DNA from: Inia geoffrensis
Lineage: Eukaryota; Chordata; Mammalia; Artiodactyla; Iniidae
Length of the DNA stretch: 64,000 nt
Assembly (NCBI GenBank): GCA_036417435.1
Contig: JAZAQT010000214.1
Coordinates: 372,001 to 436,000 of the forward strand
Direction of reading: 5' to 3'
Under the pieces are notes generated by a model. The model worked only from the letters and a program-made list of their open reading frames with translations, had not been told where the DNA came from and made no database searches. Of this stretch, positions 24,338 through 36,475 are shown piece after piece (positions within the stretch are counted from its first letter, which is position 1; every line of letters begins with the position of its first letter). A program made the translations under genes and the position numbers.

Positions 24338-26071
24338 TTGGCCAAAAAGGGCGTATGCGTTTTTTCCTGAATATATTCAGGAAAAAACGCATACGCCCTT
24401 TTTGGCCAAGTGCATCACTGTCGAACTGCTGCCTCTTTTCCTACCCTTTCAGAGCAATTCTTCTCTACCCCCTGATATCTGTTTTCTGCAATTCTGCGTC
24501 GCGTTCAAGTCCTCTTCACAGCCTTCCTTCAATAAATTTTTGGATGATAGGGGTCATTTGGAACTCTGCAGGATTGTGAGTTACAGTGCCAAAGATCTCC
24601 TTTTCTCAACTCGCTTTCTTGTGAGCTGACCGCAAACCCGAAGAATTGCTTCAGGCCCTAATCTCATTCCGGCATGGCCCGCTGAGCCTTTGGTGAATTC
24701 TTCTTCCTGTAGGGAAATCAGAGTTCAATGTGCCCGTCCAAACACATCGAGTTAGCCGCTCATTGGTTCTCCTTATTCCTGTTCATCTTCCACAGAAATT
24801 GCAAACTGTGCCAAACAAGAGGTCAAAGGCACTGACTCTCCAAGTGGGGAGAATGTTAATATCGCATCTGGAACGGCGAACTCGAGTATCAGGGGGCGAA
24901 AATGGCGATGAGTTTTAGAAATTATGCCTGATCACTTCGTGGACCATATTCTGGGTTTTCCATGCATATTTTAGCTGAAGGATAAATCCCTTAAACGTGG
25001 AGACTTGGGACCCGTGCAATGGGAACCATGCACCATTACCTCAAAGGGTCTGCATTCCCTCACCAATAGTATCAGCCCCAGTGTCCAGCCTTATCTCTCC
25101 CACAGCTGTGGATGTAGAGGTGGTAAATCCAAGATTCCTCACAAACCCTGAAGGACTTATTTAAGAATTTCTCTCTATTTCACAGTCCTTGTGTTTTGTT
25201 TTTCAAATTTATTTTTATAAGGGGATTTAGCTTATTGACACTGCTGTGTGTATGGTGCTGTACACAAATGATTTTCTTATGGAGACCTATAAATGTATGG
25301 GTTTTAATTTTCTTCATAGTCAGGTATATTCCTAGGTTTTGAATACGGGGCGTTGAGTCCATATGGTTGAGCGAGGAGTAGGTCTTGTCTAATAAACATT
25401 TGGCTTATGGAATGGTATCTGTTCTAATGTCAACCTCTGGTTTTATGCAGCCTCAGTACTCTCCTTTACCCTTAAGCAAGCCTAAGTTTCTTTTGTAAAT
25501 GTGAGACTCTGTTTTGTTTTGAAATGCAGCTCACGCGTAGCCGTGTTTACATTCCCGGTATTAGTGATATCTTATGATGTTTCTTTTTCTGTGTGACTTA
25601 TTTCACTTAGAATCATCACAACTAAATCCTCTCATTATGCTGCTACTGGTCTGTTGCCATTGATTTCATTGTTGAGTGATATTCCATTGTAGGGATGTAC
25701 CACAACTTCTATATCCATTTTTCTCTTTCTTGGCTATTAAAGTTGTACCATAGTCAAGGATCCCGTACACAGAGCAGCCCCAAACTTTGGTGTGGCTGTG
25801 TCTTTTTCATTTAAATTTTCCGAATCTATAGCACCATAAGTGGAAGTGCCCTAGGCTCTCTACCTTGGTGTTTTCTTTGTTCCAGGAAACATCATCCACT
25901 TCTCCATATTGGCTGTTGGCAATTTACATCCCGCCCATCAGCATAACAAGGCTGCCGGTTCTCCATGGCCAGTCCTTCCTCTCTGGATTTTACACTTTTT
26001 TCGGACGGCCCTTTGGATCGGTGGGAAGTGAGACTTCTTGTAGTGCGGATTTCCATTGCAGGCTTGCTTGG
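24338..26071 (+). repeat. Monomer unit 15 (hybrid B tail)
   Basis: The palindrome at 24338-24409 is perfect. The middle has CCTACCCTTTC, shared with units 19, 25 and 29. The tail mixes markers: TTTCACAGTCC (A-like) next to CATATGGTTGAGCG (B-like), plus TCTGTTCTAATG and CCTCAGTACTC, which define a sub-subtype shared with units 19, 20, 25, 26 and in part 29. Confidence 0.95.
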
Positions 26072-26143
26072 TTGGCCAAAAAGGGCGTAGGCGTTTTTTC
26101 CTGAATATATTCAGGAAAAAACGCCTACGCCCTTTTTGGCCAA
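26072..26143. repeat. Palindrome with paired substitution (unit 16)
   Basis: The left arm reads GTAGGCG instead of GTATGCG and the right arm reads CGCCTAC instead of CGCATAC. The two changes are complementary, so the 36 bp pairing stays perfect. Confidence 0.97.
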
Positions 26144-27805
26144 GTGCATCACTGTCGAACTGCTGCCTCTTTTCCTACGCTTTCAGAGCATTTCTTATCT
26201 AAGCCCTGATATCTGTTTTCTGCAATTCTGCGTCGCGTTCAAGTCCTCTTCACAGCGTTCCTTCAATAAATTTTTGGATGATAGGGGTCATTTGGAACTC
26301 TGCAGGATTGTGAGTTACAGTGCCAAAGATCTCCCTTTCTCAACTCGCTTTCTTGTGAGCTGACCGAAAACCCGAAGAATTGCTTCAGGCCCTAATCTCG
26401 TTCCGGCATGGCCCGCTGAGCCGTTGGTGAATTCTTCTTCCTTTAGGGAAATCAGAGTTCAATGTGCCCGTCCAAACACATCGAGTTAGCCGCTCATTGG
26501 TTCTCCTTATTCCTGTTCATCTTCCACAGAAATTGCAAACTGTGCCAAACAAGAGGTCAAAGGCACTGACTCTCCAAGTGGGGAGAGTGTTAATATCGCA
26601 TCTGGAACGGCGAACTCGAGTATCAGGGGGCGAAAATAGCGATGAGTTTTAGAAATTATGCCTGATCACTTCGTGGACCATATTCTGGGTTTTCCATGCA
26701 TATTTTAGCTGAAGGATAAATCCCTTAAACGTGGAGATTTGGGACCCGTGGAATGGGAACAATGCACCATTACCTCAAAGGGTCTGCATTCCCTCACCAA
26801 TAGTATCAGCCCCAGTGTCCAGCCTTATCTCTCCCACAGCTGTGGATGTAGAGGTGGTAAATCCAAGATTCCTCACAAAACCTGAAGGACTTATTTAAGA
26901 ATTTCTCTCTATTTAACATTCCTTGTGTTTTGTTTTTCAAATTTATTTTTATAAGGGGATTTAGCTTATTGACACTGCTGTGTGTATGGTGCTGTACACA
27001 AATGATTTTCTTATGGAGACCTATAAATGTATGGGTTTTAATTTTCTTCATAGTCAGGTATATTCCTAGGTTTTGAATACGGGGCGTTGAGTCCATATGG
27101 TTGAGCGAGGAGTAGGTCTTGTCTAATAAACATTTGGCTTATGGAATGGTATCTGTCCTAATGTCAACCTCTGGTTTTATGCAGCCTCCGCACTCTCCTT
27201 TACCCTTAAGCAAGCCTAAGTTTCTTTTGTAAATGTGAGACTCTGTTTTGTTTTGAAATGCAGCTCACGCGTAGCCGTGTTTACATTCCCGGTATTAGTG
27301 ATATCTTATGATGTTTCTTTTTCTGTGTGACTTATTTCACTTAGAATCATCATAACTAAATCCTCTCATTATGCTGCTACTGGTCTGTTGCCATTGATTT
27401 CATTGTTGAGTGATATTCCATTGTAGGGATGTACCACAACTTCTATATCCATTTTTCTCTTTCTTGGCTATTAAAGTTGTACCATAGTCAAGGATCCCGT
27501 ACACAGAGCAGCCCCAAACTTTGGTGTGGCTGTGTCTTTTTCATTTCAATTTTCCGAATCTATAGCACCATAAGTGGAAGTGCCCTAGGCTCTCTAGCTT
27601 GGTTTTTTCTTTGTTACAGGAAACACCATCCACTTCTCCAGAGTGGCTGTTGGCAATTTACATCCCGCCCATCAGCATAACAAGGCTGCCGGTTCTCCAT
27701 GGCCTGTCCTGCCTCTCTGGATTTTACACTTTTTTCGGACGGCCCTTTGGATCGGTGGGAAGTGAGACTTCTTGTAGTGCGGATTTCCATTGCAGGCTTG
27801 CTTGG
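26072..27805 (+). repeat. Monomer unit 16 (paired-substitution palindrome; tail subtype B)
   Basis: The palindrome at 26072-26143 is perfect but in the GTAGGCG / CGCCTAC form. The middle has GAGCATTTCTTATC and AAAATAGCGATG. GGAACAATGCACC near 26757 is shared with units 21 and 27. The tail starts near 26922. Confidence 0.95.
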
Positions 27806-27877
27806 TTGGCCAAAAAGGGCGTAGGCGTTTTTTCCTGAATATATTCAGGAAAAAACGCCTACGCCCTTTTTGGCCAA
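27806..27877. repeat. Palindrome with paired substitution (unit 17)
   Basis: It has the same complementary GTAGGCG / CGCCTAC pair as unit 16, with an otherwise different middle and tail. Confidence 0.97.
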
Positions 27878-29540
27878 GTGCATCACTGTCGAACTGCTGC
27901 CTCTTTTCCTACGCTTTCAGAGCAATTCTTACCTAACCCCTGATATCTGTTTTCTGCAATTCTGCGTCGCGTTCAAGTCTTCTTCACAGCGTTCCTTCAA
28001 TAAATTTTTGGATGATAGGGGTCATTTGGAACTCTGCAGGATTGTGAGTTACAGTGCCAAAGATCTCCCTTTCTCAACTCGCTTTCTTGTGAGCTGACCG
28101 AAAACCCGAAGAATTGCTTCAGGCCCTAATCTCGTTCCGGCATGGCCCGCTGAGCCTTTGGTGAATTCTTCTTCCTGTAGGGAAATCAGAGTTCAATGTG
28201 CCCGTCCAAACACATCGAGTTAGCCCCTCATTGGTTCTCCTTATTCCTGTTCATCTTCCACAGAAATTGCAAACTGTGCCAAACAAGAGGTCAAAGGCAC
28301 TGACTCTCCAAGTGGGGAGAGTGTTAATATCGCATCTGGAACGGCGAACTCGAGTACCAGGGGGCGAAAATGGCGATGAGATTTAGAAATTATGCCTGAT
28401 CACTTCGTGGACCATATTCTGGGTTTTCCATGCATATTTTAGCTGAAGGATAAATCCCTTAAACGTGGAGATTTGGGACCCGTGGAATGGGAACCATGCA
28501 CCATTACCTCAAAGGGTCTGCATTCCCTCACCAATAGTATCAGCCCCAAGTGTCCAGCCTTATCTCTCCCCCAGCTGTGGATGTAGAGGTGGTAAATCCA
28601 AGATTCCTCACAAGCCCTGAAGGACTTATTTAAGAATTTCTCTCTATTTCACAGTCCTTGTGTTTTGTTTTTCAAATTTATTTTTATAAGCGGATTTAGC
28701 TTATTGACACTGCTGTGTGTATGGTGCTGTACACAAATGATTTTCTTATGGAGACCTATAAATGTATGGGTTTTAATTTTCTTCATATTCAGGCATATTC
28801 CTAGGTTTTGAATATGGGGTGTTGAGTCCATTTCGTTGAGCAAGGAGTAGGTCTTGTCTAATATATATTTGGCTTATGGAATGGTATCTGTCCTAATGTG
28901 AACCTCTGGTTTTATGCAGCCTCCCCACTCTCCTTTCCCCTTAAGCAAGCCTAAGTTTCTTTTGTGAATGTGAGACTCTGTTGTGTTTTGTAATGCAGTT
29001 CACACGTAGCCGTGTTTATATTCCCGGTATTAGAGATATCTTATGATGTTTCTTTTTCTGTGTGACTTATTTCACTTAGAATCATCATAACTAAATCCTG
29101 TCATTATGCTGCTAGTGGTGTGTTGCCATTGATTTCATTGTTGAGTGATATTCCATTGTAGGGATGTACCACAACTTCTATATCTATTTTTCTCTTTCTG
29201 GGCTATAAATGTTGTACCATAGTCAAGGATCCCGTACACAGAGCAGCCCCAAACTTTGGTGTGGCTGTGTCTTTTTCATTTAAATTTTCCGAATCTATAG
29301 CACCATAAGTGGAAGTGCCCTAGGCTCTGTACCTTGTTTTTTTCTTTGTTCGAGGAAACACCATCCACTTCTCCATATTGGCTGTTGGCAATTTACATCC
29401 CGCCCATCAGCTTAACAAGGCTGCTGGTTCTCCATGGCCTGTCCTGCCTCTCTGGATTTTACACTTTTTTCGGACGGCCCTTTGGATCAGTGGGAAGTGA
29501 GACTTCTTGTAGTGCGGATTTCCATTGCAGGCTTGCTTGG
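27806..29540 (+). repeat. Monomer unit 17 (paired-substitution palindrome; tail subtype A)
   Basis: The palindrome at 27806-27877 is perfect in the GTAGGCG / CGCCTAC form. The middle has TTACCTAACCCC and AAGTCTTCTTC. The tail, from near 28656, is subtype A with GCTAGTGGTG and GGGCTATAAATG. Confidence 0.95.
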
Positions 29541-31273
29541 TTGGCCAAAAAGGGCGTATGCGTTTTTTCCTGAATATATTCAGGAAAAAACGCATACGCC
29601 CTTTTTGGCCAAGTGCATCACTGTCGAACTGCTGCCTCTTTTCCTACGCTTTCAGAGCAATTCTTATCTACCCCCTGATATCTGTTTTCTGCAATTCTGC
29701 GTCGGGTTCAAGTCCTCTTCACAGCCTTCCTTCAATAAATTTTTGGATGATAGAGGTCATTTGGAACTCTGCAGGATTGTGAGTTACAGTGCCAAAAATC
29801 TCCTTTTCTCAACTCGCTTTCTTGTGAGCTGACCGCAAACCCGAAGAATTGCTTCAGGCCCTAATCTCGTTCCGGCATGGCCCGCTGAGCCTTTGGTGAA
29901 TTCTTCTTCCTGTAGGGAAATCAGAGTTCAATGTGCCCGTCCTAACACATCGAGTTAGCCACTCATTGGTTCTCCTTATTCCTGTTCATCTTCCACAGAA
30001 ATTGCAAACTGTGCCAAACAAGAGGTCAAAGGCACAGACTCTCCAAGTGGAGAGAATGTTAATATCGCATCTGGAAGGGCGAACTCGAGTACCAGGGGGT
30101 GAAAATGGCGATGAGTTTTGAAATTTTGCCTGGTCACTTCGTGGACCATATTCTGGGTTTTCCATGCATATTTTAGCTGAAGGATAAATCCCTTAAACGT
30201 GGAGACTTGGGACCCGTGCAATGGGAACCATGCACCATTACCTCAAAGGGTCTGCATTCCCTCACCAATAGTATCAGCCCCAGTGTCCAGCCTTATCTCT
30301 CCCACAGCTGTGGATGTAGAGGTGGTAAATCCAAGATTCCTCACAAACCCTGAAGGACTTATTTAAGAATTTCTCTCTATTTAACATTCCTTGTGTTTTG
30401 TTTTTCAAATTTATTTTTATAAGGGGCTATAGCTTATTGACACTGCTGTGTGTATGGTGCTGTACACAAATGATTTTCTTATGGAGACCTATAAATGTAT
30501 GGGTTTTAATTTTCTTCATAGTCAGGTATATTCCTAGGTTTTGAATACGGGGCGTTGAGTCCATATGGTTGAGCGAGGAGTAGGTCTTGTCTAATAAACA
30601 TTTGGCTTATGGAATGGTATCTGTCCTAATGTCAACCTCTGGTTTTATGCAGCCTCCCCACTCTCCTTTACCCTTAAGCAAGCCTAAGTTTCTTTTGTAA
30701 ATGTGAGACTCTGTTTTGTTTTGAAATGCAGCTCACGCGTAGCCGTGTTTACATTCCCGGTATTAGTGATATCTTATTATGTTTCTTTTTCTGTGTGACT
30801 TATTTCACTTAGAATCATCATAACTAAATCCTCTCATTATGCTGCTACTGGTCTGTTGCCATTGATTTCGTTGTTAAGTGATATTCCATTGTAGGGATGT
30901 ACCACAACTTCTATATCCATTTTTCTCTTTCTTGGCTATTAAAGTTGTACCATAGTCAAGGATCCCGTACACAGAGCAGCCCCAAACTTTGGTGTGGCTG
31001 TGTCTTTTTCATTTAAATTTTCCGAATCTATAGCACCATAAGTGGAAGTGCCCTAGGCTCTCTAGCTTGGTTTTTTCTTTGTTCCAGGAAACACCATCCA
31101 CTTCTCCAGAGTGGCTGTTGGCAATTTACATCCCGCCCATCAGCATAACAAGGCTGCCGGTTCTCCACGGCCTGTCCTGCCTCTCTGGATTTTACACTTT
31201 TTTCGGACGGCCCTTTGGATCGGTGGGAAGTGAGACTTCTTGTAGTGCGGATTTCCATTGCAGGCTTGCTTGG
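29541..31273 (+). repeat. Monomer unit 18 (tail subtype B)
   Basis: The palindrome at 29541-29612 is perfect. CGTCCTAACAC in the middle occurs only here and in unit 24. TTTCGTTGTTAAGTG in the tail also links these two units. The 7.06 kb duplicated block starts at about 29706 inside this unit. Confidence 0.95.
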
Positions 31274-33007
31274 TTGGCCAAAAAGGGCGTATGCGTTTTT
31301 TCCTGAATATATTCAGGAAAAAACGCATACGCCCTTTTTGGCCAAGTGCATCACTGTCGAACTGCTGCCTCTTTTCCTACCCTTTCAGAGCAATTCTTAT
31401 CTACCCCCTGATATCTGTTTTCTGCAATTCTGCGTCGCGTTCAAGTCCTCTTCACAGCCTTCCTTCAATAAATTTTTGGATGATAGGGGTCATTTGGAAC
31501 TCTGCAGGATTGTGAGTTACAGTGCCAAAGATCTCCTTTTCTCAACTCGCTTTCTTGTGAGCTGACCGCAAACCCGAAGAATTGCTTCAGGCCCTAATCT
31601 CATTCCGGCATGGCCCGCTGAGCCTTTGGTGAATTCTTCTTCCTGTAGGGAAATCAGAGTTCAATGTGCCCGTCCAAACACATCGAGTTAGCCGCTCATT
31701 GGTTCTCCTTATTCCTGTTCATCTTCCACAGAAATTGCAAACTGTGCCAAACAAGAGGTCAAAGGCACTGACTCTCCAAGTGGGGAGAATGTTAATATCG
31801 CATCTGGAACGGCGAACTCGAGTATCAGGGGGCGAAAATGGCGATGAGTTTTAGAAATTATGCCTGATCACTTCGTGGACCATATTCTGGGTTTTCCATG
31901 CATATTTTAGCTGAAGGATAAATCCCTTAAACGTGGAGACTTGGGACCCGTGCAATGGGAACCATGCACCATTACCTCAAAGGGTCTGCATTCCCTCACC
32001 AATAGTATCAGCCCCAGTGTCCAGCCTTATCTCTCCCACAGCTGTGGATGTAGAGGTGGTAAATCCAAGATTCCTCACAAACCCTGAAGGACTTATTTAA
32101 GAATTTCTCTCTATTTCACAGTCCTTGTGTTTTGTTTTTCAAATTTATTTTTATAAGGGGATTTAGCTTATTGACACTGCTGTGTGTATGGTGCTGTACA
32201 CAAATGATTTTCTTATGGAGACCTATAAATGTATGGGTTTTAATTTTCTTCATAGTCAGGTATATTCCTAGGTTTTGAATACGGGGCGTTGAGTCCATAT
32301 GGTTGAGCGAGGAGTAGGTCTTGTCTAATAAACATTTGGCTTATGGAATGGTATCTGTTCTAATGTCAACCTCTGGTTTTATGCAGCCTCAGTACTCTCC
32401 TTTACCCTTAAGCAAGCCTAAGTTTCTTTTGTAAATGTGAGACTCTGTTTTGTTTTGAAATGCAGCTCACGCGTAGCCGTGTTTACATTCCCGGTATTAG
32501 TGATATCTTATGATGTTTCTTTTTCTGTGTGACTTATTTCACTTAGAATCATCACAACTAAATCCTCTCATTATGCTGCTACTGGTCTGTTGCCATTGAT
32601 TTCATTGTTGAGTGATATTCCATTGTAGGGATGTACCACAACTTCTATATCCATTTTTCTCTTTCTTGGCTATTAAAGTTGTACCATAGTCAAGGATCCC
32701 GTACACAGAGCAGCCCCAAACTTTGGTGTGGCTGTGTCTTTTTCATTTAAATTTTCCGAATCTATAGCACCATAAGTGGAAGTGCCCTAGGCTCTCTACC
32801 TTGGTGTTTTCTTTGTTCCAGGAAACATCATCCACTTCTCCAGAGTGGCTGTTGGCAATTTACATCCCGCCCATCAGCATAACAAGGCTGCCGGTTCTCC
32901 ATGGCCTGTCCTGCCTCTCTGGATTTTACACTTTTTTCGGACGGCCCTTTGGATCGGTGGGAAGTGAGACTTCTTGTAGTGCGGATTTCCATTGCAGGCT
33001 TGCTTGG
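31274..33007 (+). repeat. Monomer unit 19 (hybrid B tail)
   Basis: The palindrome at 31274-31345 is perfect. The unit has the CCTACCCTTTC middle and CCTCAGTACTC tail. It is close to unit 15 (6,936 bp upstream) and appears identical to unit 25 (10,406 bp downstream) at every marker I checked. Confidence 0.95.
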
Positions 33008-33079
33008 TTGGCCAAAAAGGGCGTAGGCGTTTTTTCCTGAATATATTCAGGAAAAAACGCCTACGCCCTTTTTGGCCAA
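33008..33079. repeat. Palindrome with paired substitution (unit 20)
   Basis: The GTAGGCG / CGCCTAC pair keeps full arm pairing. The adjacent unit 21 carries only the left half of the pair. Confidence 0.97.
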
Positions 33080-34741
33080 GTGCATCACTGTCGAACTGCT
33101 GCCTCTTTTCCTACGCTTTCAGAGCAATTCTTATCTAAGCCTTGATATCTGTTTTCTGCAATTCTGCGTCGGGTTCAAGTCCTCTTCACAGCGTTCCTTC
33201 AATAAATTTTTGGATGATAGGGGTCATTTGGAACTCTGCAGGATTGTGAGTTACAGTGCCAAAGATCTCCCTTTCTCAACTCGCTTTCTTGTGAGCTGAC
33301 CGAAAACCCGAAGAATTGCTTCAGGCCCTAATCTCGTTCCGGCATGGCCCGCTGAGCCGTTGGTGAATTCTTCTTCCTGTAGGGAAATCAGAGTTCAATG
33401 TGCCCGTCCAAACACATCGAGTTAGCCGCTCATTGGTTCTCCTTATTCCTGTTCATCTTCCACAGAAATTGCAAACTGTGCCAAACAAGAGGTCAAAGGC
33501 ACTGACTCTCCAAGTGGGGAGAGTGTTAATATCGCATCTGGAACGGCGAACTCGAGTATCAGGGGGCGAAAATAGCGATGAGTTTTAGAAATTATGCCTG
33601 ATCACTTCGTGGACCATATTCTGGGTTTTCCATGCATATTTTAGCTGAAGGATAAATCCCTTAAACGTGGAGACTTGGGACCCGTGCAATGGGAACCATG
33701 CACCATTACCTCAAAGGGTCTGCATTCCCTCACCAATAGTATCAGCCCCAGTGTCCAGCCTTATCTCTCCCACAGCTGTGGATGTAGAGGTGGTAAATCC
33801 AAGATTCCTCACAAACCCTGAAGGACTTATTTAAGAATTTCTCTCTATTTCACAGTCCTTGTGTTTTGTTTTTCAAATTTATTTTTATAAGGGGATTTAG
33901 CTTATTGACACTGCTGTGTGTATGGTGCTGTACACAAATGATTTTCTTATGGAGACCTATAAATGTATGGGTTTTAATTTTCTTCATAGTCAGGTATATT
34001 CCTAGGTTTTGAATACGGGGCGTTGAGTCCATATGGTTGAGCGAGGAGTAGGTCTTGTCTAATAAACATTTGGCTTATGGAATGGTATCTGTTCTAATGT
34101 CAACCTCTGGTTTTATGCAGCCTCAGTACTCTCCTTTACCCTTAAGCAAGCCTAAGTTTCTTTTGTAAATGTGAGACTCTGTTTTGTTTTGAAATGCAGC
34201 TCACGCGTAGCCGTGTTTACATTCCCGGTATTAGTGATATCTTATGATGTTTCTTTTTCTGTGTGACTTATTTCACTTAGAATCATCACAACTAAATCCT
34301 CTCATTATGCTGCTACTGGTCTGTTGCCATTGATTTCATTGTTGAGTGATATTCCATTGTAGGGATGTACCACAACTTCTATATCCATTTTTCTCTTTCT
34401 TGGCTATTAAAGTTGTACCATAGTCAAGGATCCCGTACACAGAGCAGCCCCAAACTTTGGTGTGGCTGTGTCTTTTTCATTTAAATTTTCCGAATCTATA
34501 GCACCATAAGTGGAAGTGCCCTAGGCTCTCTACCTTGGTGTTTTCTTTGTTCCAGGAAACATCATCCACTTCTCCAGAGTGGCTGTTGGCAATTTACATC
34601 CCGCCCATCAGCATAACAAGGCTGCCGGTTCTCCATGGCCTGTCCTGCCTCTCTGGATTTTACACTTTTTTCGGACGGCCCTTTGGATCGGTGGGAAGTG
34701 AGACTTCTTGTAGTGCGGATTTCCATTGCAGGCTTGCTTGG
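33008..34741 (+). repeat. Monomer unit 20 (paired-substitution palindrome; hybrid B tail)
   Basis: The palindrome at 33008-33079 is perfect in the GTAGGCG / CGCCTAC form. The middle has CTAAGCCTTGATATC and AAAATAGCGATG. The tail, from near 33858, has TTTCACAGTCC with CATATGGTTGAGCG. Confidence 0.95.
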
Positions 34742-34813
34742 TTGGCCAAAAAGGGCGTAGGCGTTTTTTCCTGAATATATTCAGGAAAAAACGCATACGC
34801 CCTTTTTGGCCAA
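34742..34813. repeat. Palindrome with left-arm-only substitution (unit 21)
   Basis: GTAGGCG on the left arm faces an unchanged CGCATAC on the right, giving one mismatched pair 12 positions before the outer end of the stem's T/A block. It could be an uncorrected intermediate or the product of a crossover inside the palindrome. Confidence 0.97.
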
Positions 34814-36475
34814 GTGCATCACTGTCGAACTGCTGCCTCTTTTCCTACGCTTTCAGAGCAATTCTTATCTAAGCCTTGATATCTGTTTTCTGCAATTCTG
34901 CGTCGGGTTCAAGTCCTCTTCACAGCGTTCCTTCAATAAATTTTTGGATGATAGGGGTCATTTGGAACTCTGCAGGATTGTGAGTTACAGTGCCAAAGAT
35001 CTCCTTTTCTCAACTCGCTTTCTTGTGAGCTGACCGAAAACCCGAAGAATTGCTTCAGGCCCTAATCTCGTTCCGGCATGGCCCGCTGAGCCGTTGGTGA
35101 ATTCTTCTTCCTGTAGGGAAATCAGAGTTCAATGTGCCCGTCCAAACACATCGAGTTAGCCGCTCATTGGTTCTCCTTATTCCTGTTCATCTTCCACAGA
35201 AATTGCAAACTGTGCCAAACAAGAGGTCAAAGGCACTGACTCTCCAAGTGGGGAGAGTGTTAATATCGCATCTGGAACGGCGAACTCGAGTATCAGGGGG
35301 CGAAAATAGCGATGAGTTTTAGAAATTATGCCTGATCACTTCGTGGACCATATTCTGGGTTTTCCATGCATATTTTAGCTGAAGGATAAATCCCTTAAAC
35401 GTGGAGATTTGGGACCCGTGGAATGGGAACAATGCACCATTACCTCAAAGGGTCTGCATTCCCTCACCAATAGTATCAGCCCCAGTGTCCAGCCTTATCT
35501 CTCCCACAGCTGTGGATGTAGAGGTGGTAAATCCAAGATTCCTCACAAAACCTGAAGGACTTATTTAAGAATTTCTCTCTATTTAACATTCCTTGTGTTT
35601 TGTTTTTCAAATTTATTTTTATAAGGGGATTTAGCTTATTGACACTGCTGTGTGTATGGTGCTGTACACAAATGATTTTCTTATGGAGACCTATAAATGT
35701 ATGGGTTTTAATTTTCTTCATAGTCAGGTATATTCCTAGGTTTTGAATACGGGGCGTTGAGTCCATATGGTTGAGCGAGGAGTAGGTCTTGTCTAATAAA
35801 CATTTGGCTTATGGAATGGTATCTGTCCTAATGTCAACCTCTGGTTTTATGCAGCCTCCGCACTCTCCTTTACCCTTAAGCAAGCCTAAGTTTCTTTTGT
35901 AAATGTGAGACTCTGTTTTGTTTTGAAATGCAGCTCACGCGTAGCCGTGTTTACATTCCCGGTATTAGTGATATCTTATGATGTTTCTTTTTCTGTGTGA
36001 CTTATTTCACTTAGAATCATCATAACTAAATCCTCTCATTATGCTGCTACTGGTCTGTTGCCATTGATTTCATTGTTGAGTGATATTCCATTGTAGGGAT
36101 GTACCACAACTTCTATATCCATTTTTCTCTTTCTTGGCTATTAAAGTTGTACCATAGTCAAGGATCCCGTACACAGAGCAGCCCCAAACTTTGGTGTGGC
36201 TGTGTCTTTTTCATTTAAATTTTCCGAATCTATAGCACCATAAGTGGAAGTGCCCTAGGCTCTCTAGCTTGGTTTTTTCTTTGTTCCAGGAAACACCATC
36301 CACTTCTCCAGAGTGGCTGTTGGCAATTTACATCCCGCCCATCAGCCTAACAAGGCTGCCGGTTCTCCATGGCCTGTCCTGCCTCTCTGGATTTTACACT
36401 TTTTTCGGACGGCCCTTTGGATCGGTGGGAAGTGAGACTTCTTGTAGTGCGGATTTCCATTGCAGGCTTGCTTGG
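34742..36475 (+). repeat. Monomer unit 21 (half-changed palindrome; tail subtype B)
   Basis: In the palindrome at 34742-34813 the left arm reads GTAGGCG but the right arm keeps CGCATAC, giving one mismatch. The rest of the front half equals unit 20 (CTAAGCCTTG, AAAATAGCG). The tail has GGAACAATGCACC and CACAAAACCTG, as in units 16 and 27. Confidence 0.95.

Larger units (their letters stand above)
22715..26715 (+). repeat. ~4.0 kb duplicated block, copy 1 (offset 6,936 bp)
   Basis: Markers in units 14-16 recur four units later in units 18-20 at 29651-33651: GGGGCTATAGC, ATCTTATTATG, CCTACCCTTTC, CCTCAGTACTC and AAAATAGCG. A modest number of differences exists (for example TAAGCCCTG here against TAAGCCTTG). 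The right end is set by AGATTTGGGACC and GGAACAATGC, which differ in unit 20. Confidence 0.75.

Noticed and set aside
29434..29832. Recurring + strand frame of 100-132 aa (up to 165 aa at 38004-38501 and 51880-52377) across the palindrome
   Set aside because: It recurs because the DNA repeats. It often depends on a non-ATG start, is shortened or broken in several units, runs over a palindrome and antisense L1 sequence, and has no recognisable domain.
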